A DNA stretch of 54,746 bases from Verrucomicrobiales bacterium (lineage in GTDB: Bacteria > Verrucomicrobiota > Verrucomicrobiia > Verrucomicrobiales > DEV007), in NCBI GenBank assembly GCA_024638765.1, contig JAHEJT010000017.1, forward strand, positions 1-54,746. Reading direction: 5' to 3'. The translations under genes and the position numbers were made by a program. Of this stretch, positions 39,766 to 50,907 are shown piece by piece; position 1 is the stretch's first letter; each line of letters starts with the position of its first letter. The notes under the pieces were generated by a model. It had not been told where the DNA came from and ran no database searches. It saw only the letters and a list, made by a program, of their open reading frames with translations.

Positions 39766-42585
39766 TCAGCTCTTCTTCTTCTTTGAGGCGCCGCTTTTCT
39801 TCGCCGGGGCCTTCTTCTTAGCGGGGACGGCTTTCTTGGCGGTGCTCTTCTTGGGGGCTGTTTTCCGGGTCGCCTCTTGCGGCCCCGCATTCGCTTCGGG
39901 ATCCGTCTCCTCGGCCGCCCCGCCGCCTTCCGTGGCCGCATCGCCGCCGGTTTCCGGACCCTCAGTATCACCCCTATCTCCGGAGGGCGGCTCCGGTCCC
40001 CCACCCGCATCCTCATCGAGCGCCTCATCGTCTTCGCTGATAACGCGGGCGATGTCCTGGATTGCCTCTCCACCGCGGAGATCCATCAATTTCACCCCCT
40101 GGGTGTTGCGCCCGGTGCGGCGGACATCAGCGACGCGGATGCGCACGCTTTGCCCCTTGTCCGTCATCAACATGACCTCGTCCTTCTCCCGCACCACCAG
40201 GGCTCCGACCACTTTGCCGGTCTTATCCGTGGTCTTCATCGTGATGATCCCTTTACCGCCTCGCGACTGCACCCGGTAATCGTCAAATGGCGTGCGCTTG
40301 CCAATGCCTTTCTCCGACGCAACCAGAAAGGTGGCTTCGGTGTCCACGACGGCGAGACTCACCACGTAATCCCCCTTCTTCGGACGAATCCCCGCGACGC
40401 CGCGGGTGCCGCGTCCCATGTCGCGAATTTGCTCTTCGTGACAGCGCAGGCTCAAGCCGTCGTGGGTCGCCAGGACAATTTCGCTGCTCCCATCGGTCAT
40501 GACCACGTCGATCAGCTCGTTTTCTTCCTCGATCTTGATCGCAATGATGCCGTCTTTGCGGATGTTCCGGAAATCGTTGAGATTCGTTTTCTTCACGGTG
40601 CCGTCCCGAGTCGCAAAGACCACGTGCAACGCGGTGTTCCAGGTCTTGTCCTTGTCGCCACCGGCCTCGCTCTCCACGCGCAGGGTCGAAGCGATCTTTT
40701 CCTCGGGCCGCAGATTGAGCAGGTTGCGGATGGACCGGCCCTTGGCGGTCCGGCTCATCTCCGGAATCGCGTAGACACGCTCCGCGAATACGCGCCCGGT
40801 GTTCGTGAAGAACATCAGGTAATCGTGGGTGTTGGCGGTGAAGAGATGCTCGACGAAATCCGCTTCCTCGTCCTCGCTGAGCTTATCCCGGGTTTCCATT
40901 CCCTTGAGCCCTTTCCCGCCCCGGCCCTGGGTCCGGTATTCCGAGGGCGGAGTCCTCTTGATGTATCCGAGATGGCTGATCGTGATGATGCTCCCCTCGT
41001 TGGCAATGAGATCTTCGACATGGATCTCGCCTTCGTCGGGCGCAAAATCCGTGCGCCGCGGGGTCCCATACTTGTCTTTAACTTCCCCGAGCTCATTCTT
41101 GATGATCTCGAGCACGCGCTCTTCTCGTGCCAGGATGTCGAGGAGATCTTTAATCTCTTCGATGATCTGGTCGTACTCGGCCTTGATCTTCTCTCTCTCC
41201 AGCCCCGTCAACTGGTAAAGACGCAGCTCCAGGATGGCGTCGACCTGCCGGTCCGTGAAAACGTAACGGCCCTTGGTGGTCTTGAGACTCTCCTGATCCC
41301 GGATCAGGATGCCCAGTTTCTCCGCCGCTTTCTCCGTGAAATCGTATGCCTTGAGTTTTCCCCGCGCCTCGTCCCGATTCGCGGAGTCGCGGATCATCTT
41401 GATGAAATCGTCGAGGTTACCCAGCGCCAGCAAGAATGCTTCCAGCGTCTCGGCACGCGCCTCGGCCTTCTTCAAGAGATAACGCGCGCGCCGCAGGACC
41501 ACATCACGGCGATGCTCAATAAAACAGGCCAGGGCGTCTTTCAGCGAAAGAAGCCGCGGACGCCGGTCGTCAATCGCCAGCATGTTGGCGGCAAAAGAGG
41601 TCTCCAGCGCCGTGTGCTTGAGGACGTTGTTGAGGACCACCTGCGACCGGGCGTCCCGTTTTAAATCGATCACCACCCGCGTATTCTCATCCGATTCATC
41701 GCGGATCGCGCTGATCTCAGGCAAGACCTTCTGATTCACCAGCTCGGCAATCCGCGTCACCAGGGTGGCGCGATTCACATTGTAAGGAATTTCCGTGATG
41801 ATGATCTGCTCCCGTCCCTTGGCATCCTGCACGATCTCGGCCCGGCCCCGCACCTTGATGCTCCCGCGCCCGGTGTTGAGGTAATCGTGCGTCCCGCGCA
41901 TCCCCAGGATCGTGCACCCGGTCGGAAAATCCGGCCCCTTGATGTGCTGCATCAGTTCCGCAATGGTGATGTCCGGGTTGTCAATCTGCGCACAGATCCC
42001 GTCGACCACCTCGCCGAGGTTATGCGGAGGGATGTTGGTGGCCATGCCCACCGCGATCCCGGTGCCGCCGTTGACCAGCAGATTTGGAAAAGCCGCCGGG
42101 AACACCGTGGGCTCCGATCGCGTCTCGTCGTAATTAGGGACGAAGTCGACCGTTTCCTTGTCCATGTCGGCCATCATCGTGTGACCGAGATGCGTCAGGC
42201 GCGCCTCCGTATACCGCATTGCCGCCGGGGGATCACCCTCCACCGATCCGAAATTTCCCTGCCCCTCGACCAGGCATTCCCGCATCGACCACGGCTGCGC
42301 CATATTGACGAGGGTCGGGTAAATTACCGCTTCCCCGTGAGGATGATAATTCCCGCTGGTGTCCCCGCAGATCTTCGCGCACTTGCGGTGCTGTTTGCCC
42401 GGACCCAAGCCCAGGTCGTTCATAGCGAACAGAATTCGGCGCTGCGAGGGCTTGAGGCCGTCGCGCGCGTCCGGGAGCGCACGCGAAATGATCACCGACA
42501 TCGAGTAATCGAGAAAGGATTTCGAAAGCTCGTCGGCGACGTTGATCGGAGCGATGTTCTGGTTCTGGTTGTCTTCTTCCGCCAC
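39766..42585 (-). CDS. gyrA: DNA gyrase subunit A with lysine/alanine-rich C-terminal tail
   Basis: A 939-residue type IIA topoisomerase subunit. The N-terminus MAEEDNQNQNIAPINVADEL leads into SYMSVIISRALPDARDGLKP. The active-site tyrosine is in AAMRYTEARL. The GyrA box appears as QGRGGKG in EYRTQGRGGKGLKGME, which supports negative supercoiling by C-terminal wrapping (gyrase rather than Topo IV). Beta-pinwheel blades follow. Beyond about residue 850 there is an acidic, glycine-rich stretch (DEDAGGGPEPP, GDTEGPETGG) and then a lysine/alanine-rich last 35 residues (KKTAPKKSTAKKAVPAKKKA). The tail resembles histone H1-like DNA-binding tails. gyrB lies upstream on the same strand, 159 bases apart. 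Confidence 0.96.
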   Translation of the reverse strand: MAEEDNQNQNIAPINVADELSKSFLDYSMSVIISRALPDARDGLKPSQRRILFAMNDLGLGPGKQHRKCAKICGDTSGNYHPHGEAVIYPTLVNMAQPWSMRECLVEGQGNFGSVEGDPPAAMRYTEARLTHLGHTMMADMDKETVDFVPNYDETRSEPTVFPAAFPNLLVNGGTGIAVGMATNIPPHNLGEVVDGICAQIDNPDITIAELMQHIKGPDFPTGCTILGMRGTHDYLNTGRGSIKVRGRAEIVQDAKGREQIIITEIPYNVNRATLVTRIAELVNQKVLPEISAIRDESDENTRVVIDLKRDARSQVVLNNVLKHTALETSFAANMLAIDDRRPRLLSLKDALACFIEHRRDVVLRRARYLLKKAEARAETLEAFLLALGNLDDFIKMIRDSANRDEARGKLKAYDFTEKAAEKLGILIRDQESLKTTKGRYVFTDRQVDAILELRLYQLTGLEREKIKAEYDQIIEEIKDLLDILAREERVLEIIKNELGEVKDKYGTPRRTDFAPDEGEIHVEDLIANEGSIITISHLGYIKRTPPSEYRTQGRGGKGLKGMETRDKLSEDEEADFVEHLFTANTHDYLMFFTNTGRVFAERVYAIPEMSRTAKGRSIRNLLNLRPEEKIASTLRVESEAGGDKDKTWNTALHVVFATRDGTVKKTNLNDFRNIRKDGIIAIKIEEENELIDVVMTDGSSEIVLATHDGLSLRCHEEQIRDMGRGTRGVAGIRPKKGDYVVSLAVVDTEATFLVASEKGIGKRTPFDDYRVQSRGGKGIITMKTTDKTGKVVGALVVREKDEVMLMTDKGQSVRIRVADVRRTGRNTQGVKLMDLRGGEAIQDIARVISEDDEALDEDAGGGPEPPSGDRGDTEGPETGGDAATEGGGAAEETDPEANAGPQEATRKTAPKKSTAKKAVPAKKKAPAKKSGASKKKKS

Positions 42586-42744
42586 GGTTTGGTTTCTTGG
42601 CCTATTCGCTTATCGAGCGGCCCATCGATTAAATTTCTGCGTTACGAGATTGTTCATTTTTCGCGCCGTCGAAGTTCAAAGTTTGAAAACACGCGCATCC
42701 CGGGTCCCTCAGTCCACCTTCCTCCAGTCCGGGTCCCGCCCCTC

Positions 42745-45567
<2,823 letters not shown>

Positions 45568-47007
45568 ATGCGCGCCATCGAAACCCAATTCGCCGTCCTC
45601 GGAGGCGGCAGCGCCGGCTACGCCGCCGCACACACCGCAGCCGCACTCGGCCTGGATACCGTCGTCATCGACGGCTCCGATCCCCTCGGCGGACTCTGCA
45701 TCCTGCGCGGCTGCATGCCCAGCAAGAGTCTCATCGAATCCGCAAACCGCTTCCTTACCCTGCGCCACGCCGAAGCCTTCGGCCTTCGCGCCGGAGACAT
45801 CCAGGCCCTCCCCGAAAAGATCCAGGAGCGCAAACGCGCCCTTATCGACGACTTCGCCGGTTACAGGCAGTCGCAACTCACCGGCGGCCCTTTCGAACTG
45901 CTGCGTGGAACCGCCCGCTTCCTGGACGCCCATACCCTCGAAGTCACTCCGCGCGAAGCCGCCGAATCCGTTCACCTTCACGCCTCCACCATCGTGGTCT
46001 CCACCGGCTCCGTCGTCAGCTCCATCCCCCTCCCCGGACTCGAGGAAACCGGATACTGGACCAGTGACGATGTCCTCAAGTCCGGTCACATCCCTGAATC
46101 CATCACCATCCTCGGCGGCGGCGCCATCGCCCTGGAGATGGCGCATTACCTCGAAGCTCTTGGATCGCGCGTCGCCGTCATTCAACGCAGCCCCCGGATC
46201 CTCAAGAATCTCGACCCCGATGTCTCCGAGGCACTCGAGAACGCCCTCGTCTCCCGCGGCATCGCGCTCAGCTGCGACACCCACCTCGAGAAAATTACCG
46301 GCGGGCCCGGAGAAAAAACCGTCCACTACACACACCGCGGCGATCCCGCGTCCGCCACCAGTGAGGAAATCCTGCTCGCCCTCGGACGCACTCCCGCGAC
46401 CGAATCCCTCGGATTGGAAACCACCGGCGTCGATGTCGACGGCGCGCGCATCCGCACCGACCCCGGTCAGGCGACTTCCGTTCCCCATATCTTCGCCGCG
46501 GGGGACGTTTGCAGTCCCCACGAAATCGTTCATATCGCCATCGAGCAGGGAGAAATTGCGGCCCGCAATGCCGCCGTCCACTTGGGGAAGTTGCCGGCCG
46601 ACGCCCGTCGCGAAATCGATTACCGGCTGAAGCTCCTGGGTATCTTCACCCAACCGCAGGTCGCCTCCCTCGGCCTCACCGAAGCGGAAGCCATCGTCAC
46701 CGGCAGACACATTCGCAGCGCATCCTACCCCTTCGACGATCACGGAAAATCCATGATCCGGGGCGAAACCGAAGGCTTTGTGAAGTTGATCGCCGACGCC
46801 GCTTCGGGTGAGATCCTGGGCGCCTCGGCGGTGGGGCCGGAGACCGTGGAATTGATCCACGAGATCGCAGTCGCGATGTTTTTTCGTGCTACCGCCGGGC
46901 AATTGGCCGCAGTCCCGCATTACCACCCGACGCTGAGCGAGATCTGGACCTATCCGGCGGAAGAACTGGCAGCAGCAGAAACAGACCCAGGGAAGCATCC
47001 AGTGTAA
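45568..47007 (+). CDS. FAD-dependent disulfide oxidoreductase (dihydrolipoamide/mercuric reductase-like)
   Basis: A 479-residue class I pyridine-nucleotide disulfide oxidoreductase. The FAD-binding GGGSAGYAAAHTAAALG starts near residue 13. The redox-active disulfide is CILRGC (C-x4-C) in GGLCILRGCMPSK, at about 47-52. The second dinucleotide fold (NAD(P)H) has ILGGGAIALEMAHYLEALG. FAD contact is VPHIFAAGDVCS. The C-terminal dimer domain ends with the HYHPTLSEIW His-Glu pair that acts as acid-base. No mercury-binding N-terminal domain or C-terminal Cys pair is present, so mercuric reduction is unlikely; a lipoamide or related substrate is possible. No E2 genes adjoin it. Confidence 0.9.
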   Translation: MRAIETQFAVLGGGSAGYAAAHTAAALGLDTVVIDGSDPLGGLCILRGCMPSKSLIESANRFLTLRHAEAFGLRAGDIQALPEKIQERKRALIDDFAGYRQSQLTGGPFELLRGTARFLDAHTLEVTPREAAESVHLHASTIVVSTGSVVSSIPLPGLEETGYWTSDDVLKSGHIPESITILGGGAIALEMAHYLEALGSRVAVIQRSPRILKNLDPDVSEALENALVSRGIALSCDTHLEKITGGPGEKTVHYTHRGDPASATSEEILLALGRTPATESLGLETTGVDVDGARIRTDPGQATSVPHIFAAGDVCSPHEIVHIAIEQGEIAARNAAVHLGKLPADARREIDYRLKLLGIFTQPQVASLGLTEAEAIVTGRHIRSASYPFDDHGKSMIRGETEGFVKLIADAASGEILGASAVGPETVELIHEIAVAMFFRATAGQLAAVPHYHPTLSEIWTYPAEELAAAETDPGKHPV

Positions 47008-47331
47008 ATACCATTTCAAGCAAGGCTAAGCATAATAGACAGACGCAATAAAAACCATAACGACCGTTTTATTTAGACAGCTAACACGCTCCTTTGCCTC
47101 CTGTGTGTGCGAGTTATTCCCAATTCTTAGTAATAATTTTGACAAACCACTCTATTGTGAGATAGGGTACGCATCGTGCTTAAGCAGATTATACCCCAGG
47201 ATAATAGCAAATCGGATCAAGGGTCGGATCCATCACGGTCGGGTTCTTCCCCAGGAGATCTCTCCCCGATCCCAGGTCGATCCGGCGAATCCATACATAC
47301 TACCTCAACCTCACAACAGTTAATTAATGCC
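47008..47331. promoter_or_regulatory. AT-rich leader region of the first bactofilin gene
   Basis: A 320-base gap of lower GC than average. A candidate -35 TTGACA lies at 47139-47144 and a weak -10 (TAGGGT) at 47163-47168, spacer 18. The bactofilin frame stays open back to 47176, but the residues are serine- and glycine-rich and do not resemble bactofilins. Nothing else was found. Confidence 0.4.
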
Positions 47332-47766
47332 ATGAGTTCCAGTAAGAACATCCTCTCCAGCGACGTCGAGATCCACGGCAACCTCAAGTTTTCCCACGAT
47401 CTCATCATCGACGGCAAAATCGAAGGCGAAGTGACCTCCGATGGCAGCCTCACGGTCGGCGAAAACGCCCGTATCAAAGGCGAAATAAAAACCAAGGCCG
47501 TCACCGTCTTCGGAAAAGTCGAAGGCAACATCACCGTAAGCGAACGCTGCGAGCTCAAGTCCAACGCCGAACTACTCGGTGATATCAAGGCCGGTACCCT
47601 CTCTATCGAGGAGGGCGCCACCTTCATGGGCACCTCGACAGTCGGCGCAGCGGCAACCCGCTCCAGCGGCTCGGCCTCAAAGTCGCCCATGACTCCCCCC
47701 TCCCCCTCAGGCAGCTCCTCTTCCGAAGACAGCTCCAAGGAGAAACGACTGGCTGCGGCAGGGTAA
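47332..47766 (+). CDS. Bactofilin
   Basis: A 144-residue protein that would polymerise into filaments by stacking right-handed beta-helices. The core at about 8-105 has the repeats: VEIHGNLKFSHDLIIDGKIE, GEVTSDGSLTVGENARIKGE, TVFGKVEGNITVSERCELKS and NAELLGDIKAGTLSIEEGAT. The hydrophobic N-terminus SSKNILSSD precedes it, and the end is a serine/proline-rich tail (TPPSPSGSSSSEDSSKEKRL). Roles include cell shape, stalk and polar localisation. The next gene encodes a second bactofilin-like protein 33 bases later, suggesting co-assembly. Confidence 0.92.
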   Translation: MSSSKNILSSDVEIHGNLKFSHDLIIDGKIEGEVTSDGSLTVGENARIKGEIKTKAVTVFGKVEGNITVSERCELKSNAELLGDIKAGTLSIEEGATFMGTSTVGAAATRSSGSASKSPMTPPSPSGSSSSEDSSKEKRLAAAG

Positions 47767-47799
47767 TCCATCCACGCGTCGGATCACTCCGAATTCGCG

Positions 47800-48843
47800 G
47801 TGATTCGAACTGGGTCCGCAGCCGGCCACAGGGAACCATACCGGAGTCGGTACCAACTTAATTTGAGAAGGCGAGGCCAGAATCGCGTCGAAGTTGCTTG
47901 TCCCCACTGCCTGCGCAGCCAGGGCGAATCAGCTTCCGCGGTTTCCACCTTCTGCCGTCACTGCGGCCAGCACTTCGATATTGCGAAAGGCAAGGCCGTC
48001 AAGCCGGCTGCGTCCAGAGATCGCCGCATTCTCACGCGCCTCGCTTATCACGCCCGCCCCGCCGGCGAAACCGCGCTTCCCGCCGGGGACGCCGAGCCCT
48101 CCTCCTCCGGAGGTTGGCTGGCAAGGGCATCACGGACCCTGGCCCGGGGTGGCCTCACGGACGCTTCCTCCGCCAATTCCAAGCTGCAGACACGCACCAT
48201 CACCTGCTTCGATTGCGCCGAATCACAGGAAGTCAGCAGCAATGCCACCTCGACTATTTGCCCCTCTTGCAGCGCCTACATCAGCCTGCGTAACGTCGAG
48301 ATAAAGAACGAAACCCGTCAAAAGATCCGCACCTGCGGCGACGTCATTATCCATAAGAAAGCGGCTCATCACGGCAGCAGTCTCGAATGCAGAAATCTCA
48401 AGGTCCTCGGTGCGCTCTCAGGCAATGTCGAATGCTCAGGCGATGCGGTCTTTCAGTCGGAGTGCAGGATACTCGGCGTCTTCACGTGCAACCGGCTCAT
48501 CATCCGGCGTCGCGCCCAAGTAGCTTTTCTCCAACCCGTTTACGCGCAGGAGCTGGAGATTTACGGTAAGGTCACCGGCGATTTCTATTGCTCCGGCGTT
48601 GTCACCATCCATCGGGGGGGCACCGTCCACGGCGACGTCCTCGCCAAATCCCTCGTCACCAATCCCGGCGGAGTGCTCGACGCGGGACTTCGCATCTGTT
48701 CAGGCGAAGCCCAGGCCCGTGAAGAAGCCCGGGAAGCCCGGCGCGCGCTCGCGCTCGCAGAAGAAGAGGCGCAAGCCCCATCCCCGGACCCGGTAGAGCT
48801 TATACAGGATTGGCCGCCGGAAGGCGCCCGCTCTCCCGCGTGA
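47800..48843 (+). CDS. Zinc-ribbon bactofilin-like protein
   Basis: A 347-residue protein with two zinc-ribbon motifs, CPHC...CRHC at about residues 34-57 and CFDC...CPSC at about 133-154, separated by a low-complexity segment. After these lies a bactofilin-like beta-helical region at about 170-310: IRTCGDVIIHKKAAHHGSSL, CRNLKVLGALSGNVECSGDA, VFQSECRILGVFTCNRLIIR, LEIYGKVTGDFYCSGVVTIH and RGGTVHGDVLAKSLV. The C-terminus is helical and glutamate-rich. Both parts are read directly; the fusion is unusual to me. GTG at 47800 is used; TTG at 47863 (LRRRGQNRVEVACPHC) is an alternative. It follows the canonical bactofilin, so a heteropolymer is plausible. Confidence 0.82.
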   Translation: MIRTGSAAGHREPYRSRYQLNLRRRGQNRVEVACPHCLRSQGESASAVSTFCRHCGQHFDIAKGKAVKPAASRDRRILTRLAYHARPAGETALPAGDAEPSSSGGWLARASRTLARGGLTDASSANSKLQTRTITCFDCAESQEVSSNATSTICPSCSAYISLRNVEIKNETRQKIRTCGDVIIHKKAAHHGSSLECRNLKVLGALSGNVECSGDAVFQSECRILGVFTCNRLIIRRRAQVAFLQPVYAQELEIYGKVTGDFYCSGVVTIHRGGTVHGDVLAKSLVTNPGGVLDAGLRICSGEAQAREEAREARRALALAEEEAQAPSPDPVELIQDWPPEGARSPA

Positions 48844-48939
48844 ATTTCCTCCTTGCCACCCGCCGCTGCCACGCCGGGTTTCGAATGCGGACTCTCCCCG
48901 CACGTGGTTGCAATCCCGCCCCATCGTCGGCATAGTGAG

Positions 48940-48948
48940 AAGGAGAGG
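48940..48948 (+). promoter_or_regulatory. Ribosome binding site of nadA
   Basis: AAGGAGAGG lies 7 bases before ATG 48956 and is the best Shine-Dalgarno match in the window. It selects 48956 over the in-frame ATG at 48908. Confidence 0.75.
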
Positions 48949-48955
48949 TTTTCCT

Positions 48956-49900
48956 ATGGTAAACATTGCCCCATCCGTCGACTTGACCGCCGCCATCGGC
49001 CGGCTCAGAGAGGAACGCAACGCCGTCATCCTCGCGCACAATTACCAGGTCCCGGAAATCCAGGACATCGCCGATTTCGTCGGCGATTCACTCGGCCTCG
49101 CCTACAAGGCACGCGAGACCGACGCCGAAGTGATCGCCTTTTGCGGCGTCCACTTCATGGCCGAGACCGCCAAAATCATCAATCCCACCAAGACCGTCGT
49201 CCTCCCGGACAAGGACGCAGGATGTTCCCTCGAAGAATCCTGTCCCGCCGACGAATTGGAAGCCTTTCTCAACGAAAATGAAGAGAACAACTACTTCGTC
49301 GTCGCTTACATCAACTGCAGCGCCAGGGTCAAAGCCCTCTCCGATGTCATCTGCACCAGCGGCAATGCCGTGAAAATCGTCGAATCCGTCCCGGCAGATC
49401 GGAAAATTCTTTTCGTCCCCGACCAAAACCTCGGTTCCTGGGTCATGGAACAAACCGGCCGGCCCATGGACCTCTGGGAAGGCGCCTGTTATGTGCACGT
49501 CGAGTTCACTCGCGACAGCATCAATGCCATCAAGCGCGATCATCCGGACGCTGTCGTGGTTGCCCATCCGGAATGCACCTACGCCGTCCGCCTCCTCGCC
49601 GATGAAATCTGTTCCACCGAAAAAATGGTCCACTTCTGCCGGCAGAGCGAGGCCAAGAATATCATCGTGGTCACCGAAGCAGGGATGCTCCACCGCCTGC
49701 AGAAAGAAGCGCCGAACAAGAATCTCATTCCCGGCCCCACCGACAACTGTCGCTGCGCCGAATGCCGCTTCATGAAAATGAATACGCTCGATAAACTTCA
49801 TGATTGCCTGCTCAACCTGACCCCCTCCATCGAACTGCCTGAAGACATCCGGAAGAAAGCGGAGGCCCCAATCCTCCGCATGCTCGAACTCAGCAAGTAA
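48956..49900 (+). CDS. nadA: Quinolinate synthase A
   Basis: A 314-residue [4Fe-4S] enzyme that condenses iminoaspartate with dihydroxyacetone phosphate in NAD synthesis. The three cluster cysteines occur in their family contexts: INCSARVKALSD, the EGACYVHVEF segment, and TDNCRCAECRFMKMNTL. HNYQVPEIQDIADFVGDSLGL is the N-terminal motif, and CGVHFMAETAKI and VVAHPECTYAVRLLADE also match. The cysteines fit the NadA type with CxxCxxC-like ending. nadB and nadC are not nearby. A good ribosome binding site supports the start. Confidence 0.95.
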   Translation: MVNIAPSVDLTAAIGRLREERNAVILAHNYQVPEIQDIADFVGDSLGLAYKARETDAEVIAFCGVHFMAETAKIINPTKTVVLPDKDAGCSLEESCPADELEAFLNENEENNYFVVAYINCSARVKALSDVICTSGNAVKIVESVPADRKILFVPDQNLGSWVMEQTGRPMDLWEGACYVHVEFTRDSINAIKRDHPDAVVVAHPECTYAVRLLADEICSTEKMVHFCRQSEAKNIIVVTEAGMLHRLQKEAPNKNLIPGPTDNCRCAECRFMKMNTLDKLHDCLLNLTPSIELPEDIRKKAEAPILRMLELSK

Positions 49901-49959
49901 ATCTTACCGGTCCCACGCACGCCTCTCACCCCGGAAGTTCCGGGCGGCCACTTCCGACC

Positions 49960-50637
49960 ATGACCGACGCCGCCCCTCTATCCGAAGGGACCAGGCGACT
50001 CTTCGTCGCTGTTACTCCTCCCGGCGACTGCTTGCCCGCACTGGCAGAAATCCAACGCGCGATTCAAAGACAATACGACCGGGAATATCCGCAAGCCTCC
50101 GCAGGAAAAATTTCGCCCCTCCGCTGGACCTCTGCTGAACAATTGCATCTCACGGTCCTTTTCATCGCCGCCTTTCCTGCCGATAAGGTCGACACACTCT
50201 GCCAAGCCGTCGCGACTGCAGCCGCACAATGTGTCTCCTTCGACCTTGCCCTGGAGGCACCGGAGCCGCGTCCTCCCGGCCGCCCCCGCATGATCTGGAT
50301 GCCCGCCGGCGCTGCCGCCTCCCCCCGCCTCGTGCACTTGCACCGGCAGCTTCAGGCCGGGCTCCACCACATCCCCGGAGCCTCCCCCGCGCAGCAATCC
50401 GGTCGCGCTTTTACATCCCACCTCACTCTCGGCCGAATTCGCAAGACCGCAGGCCGCCGCGAAGGACGCGCCCTCCGCAAATCCATCGCCGACTGCTCCC
50501 CTTTCACACTTCCGCACTGGAGGGTCAAGGCTCTCGAACTCGTGGAGAGCAAACCCGCGGGGGGGATCCGCGAATACACCGTGCTCCACGTTTTCCCCCT
50601 CGGCTCTGGCGGACCACCCCTCCGGGCCGGCCCCTGA
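49960..50637 (+). CDS. thpR: RNA 2',3'-cyclic phosphodiesterase
   Basis: A 225-residue member of the 2H phosphoesterase family. Two HxTx motifs are visible: LHLTVLFI near residue 65 and SHLTLGRIRK near 155. The N-terminus RRLFVAVTPPGD is the usual opening. Members cleave 2',3'-cyclic ends of RNA and are also called RNA ligase-like. The gap to nadA is 59 bases on the same strand. The C-terminal tail (GSGGPPLRAGP) is unstructured. Confidence 0.9.
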   Translation: MTDAAPLSEGTRRLFVAVTPPGDCLPALAEIQRAIQRQYDREYPQASAGKISPLRWTSAEQLHLTVLFIAAFPADKVDTLCQAVATAAAQCVSFDLALEAPEPRPPGRPRMIWMPAGAAASPRLVHLHRQLQAGLHHIPGASPAQQSGRAFTSHLTLGRIRKTAGRREGRALRKSIADCSPFTLPHWRVKALELVESKPAGGIREYTVLHVFPLGSGGPPLRAGP

Positions 50638-50907
50638 CCACGGGCGATCGCATCAAAATACTTAAAGTAAGTTTAGTTAAAATAAGTTGCCAAGGGTGCC
50701 TCTCCTTGGGCTATAATATCAGACCCCGCATGGCTTAGTTGATAAATCCATAACCATTAGAGCGCGCGCTTTCCCCGGGGTGGCACTCTCACTCCTCGAA
50801 ATCACACCGCGCAGTCATCCGCCTTTCCTTTCTTTCCCTTCCATCAGAATCTGTGCCGACCCGTTTCCAATAAATAAACGGCCATCACCCCTCCCCCCAG
50901 AAAGACA
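50638..50907. promoter_or_regulatory. Intergenic region before the FHA coiled-coil gene
   Basis: A 270-base gap of mixed composition. Part of it, around 50660-50760, is AT-rich. The stretch GCATGGCTTAGTTGATAAAT was tested as a tRNA fragment and does not fold like one. No promoter was confidently identified. Confidence 0.35.

Noticed and set aside
50719-50760. Suspected tRNA or other RNA gene
   Set aside because: No acceptor stem, anticodon arm or T-loop sequence could be fitted.
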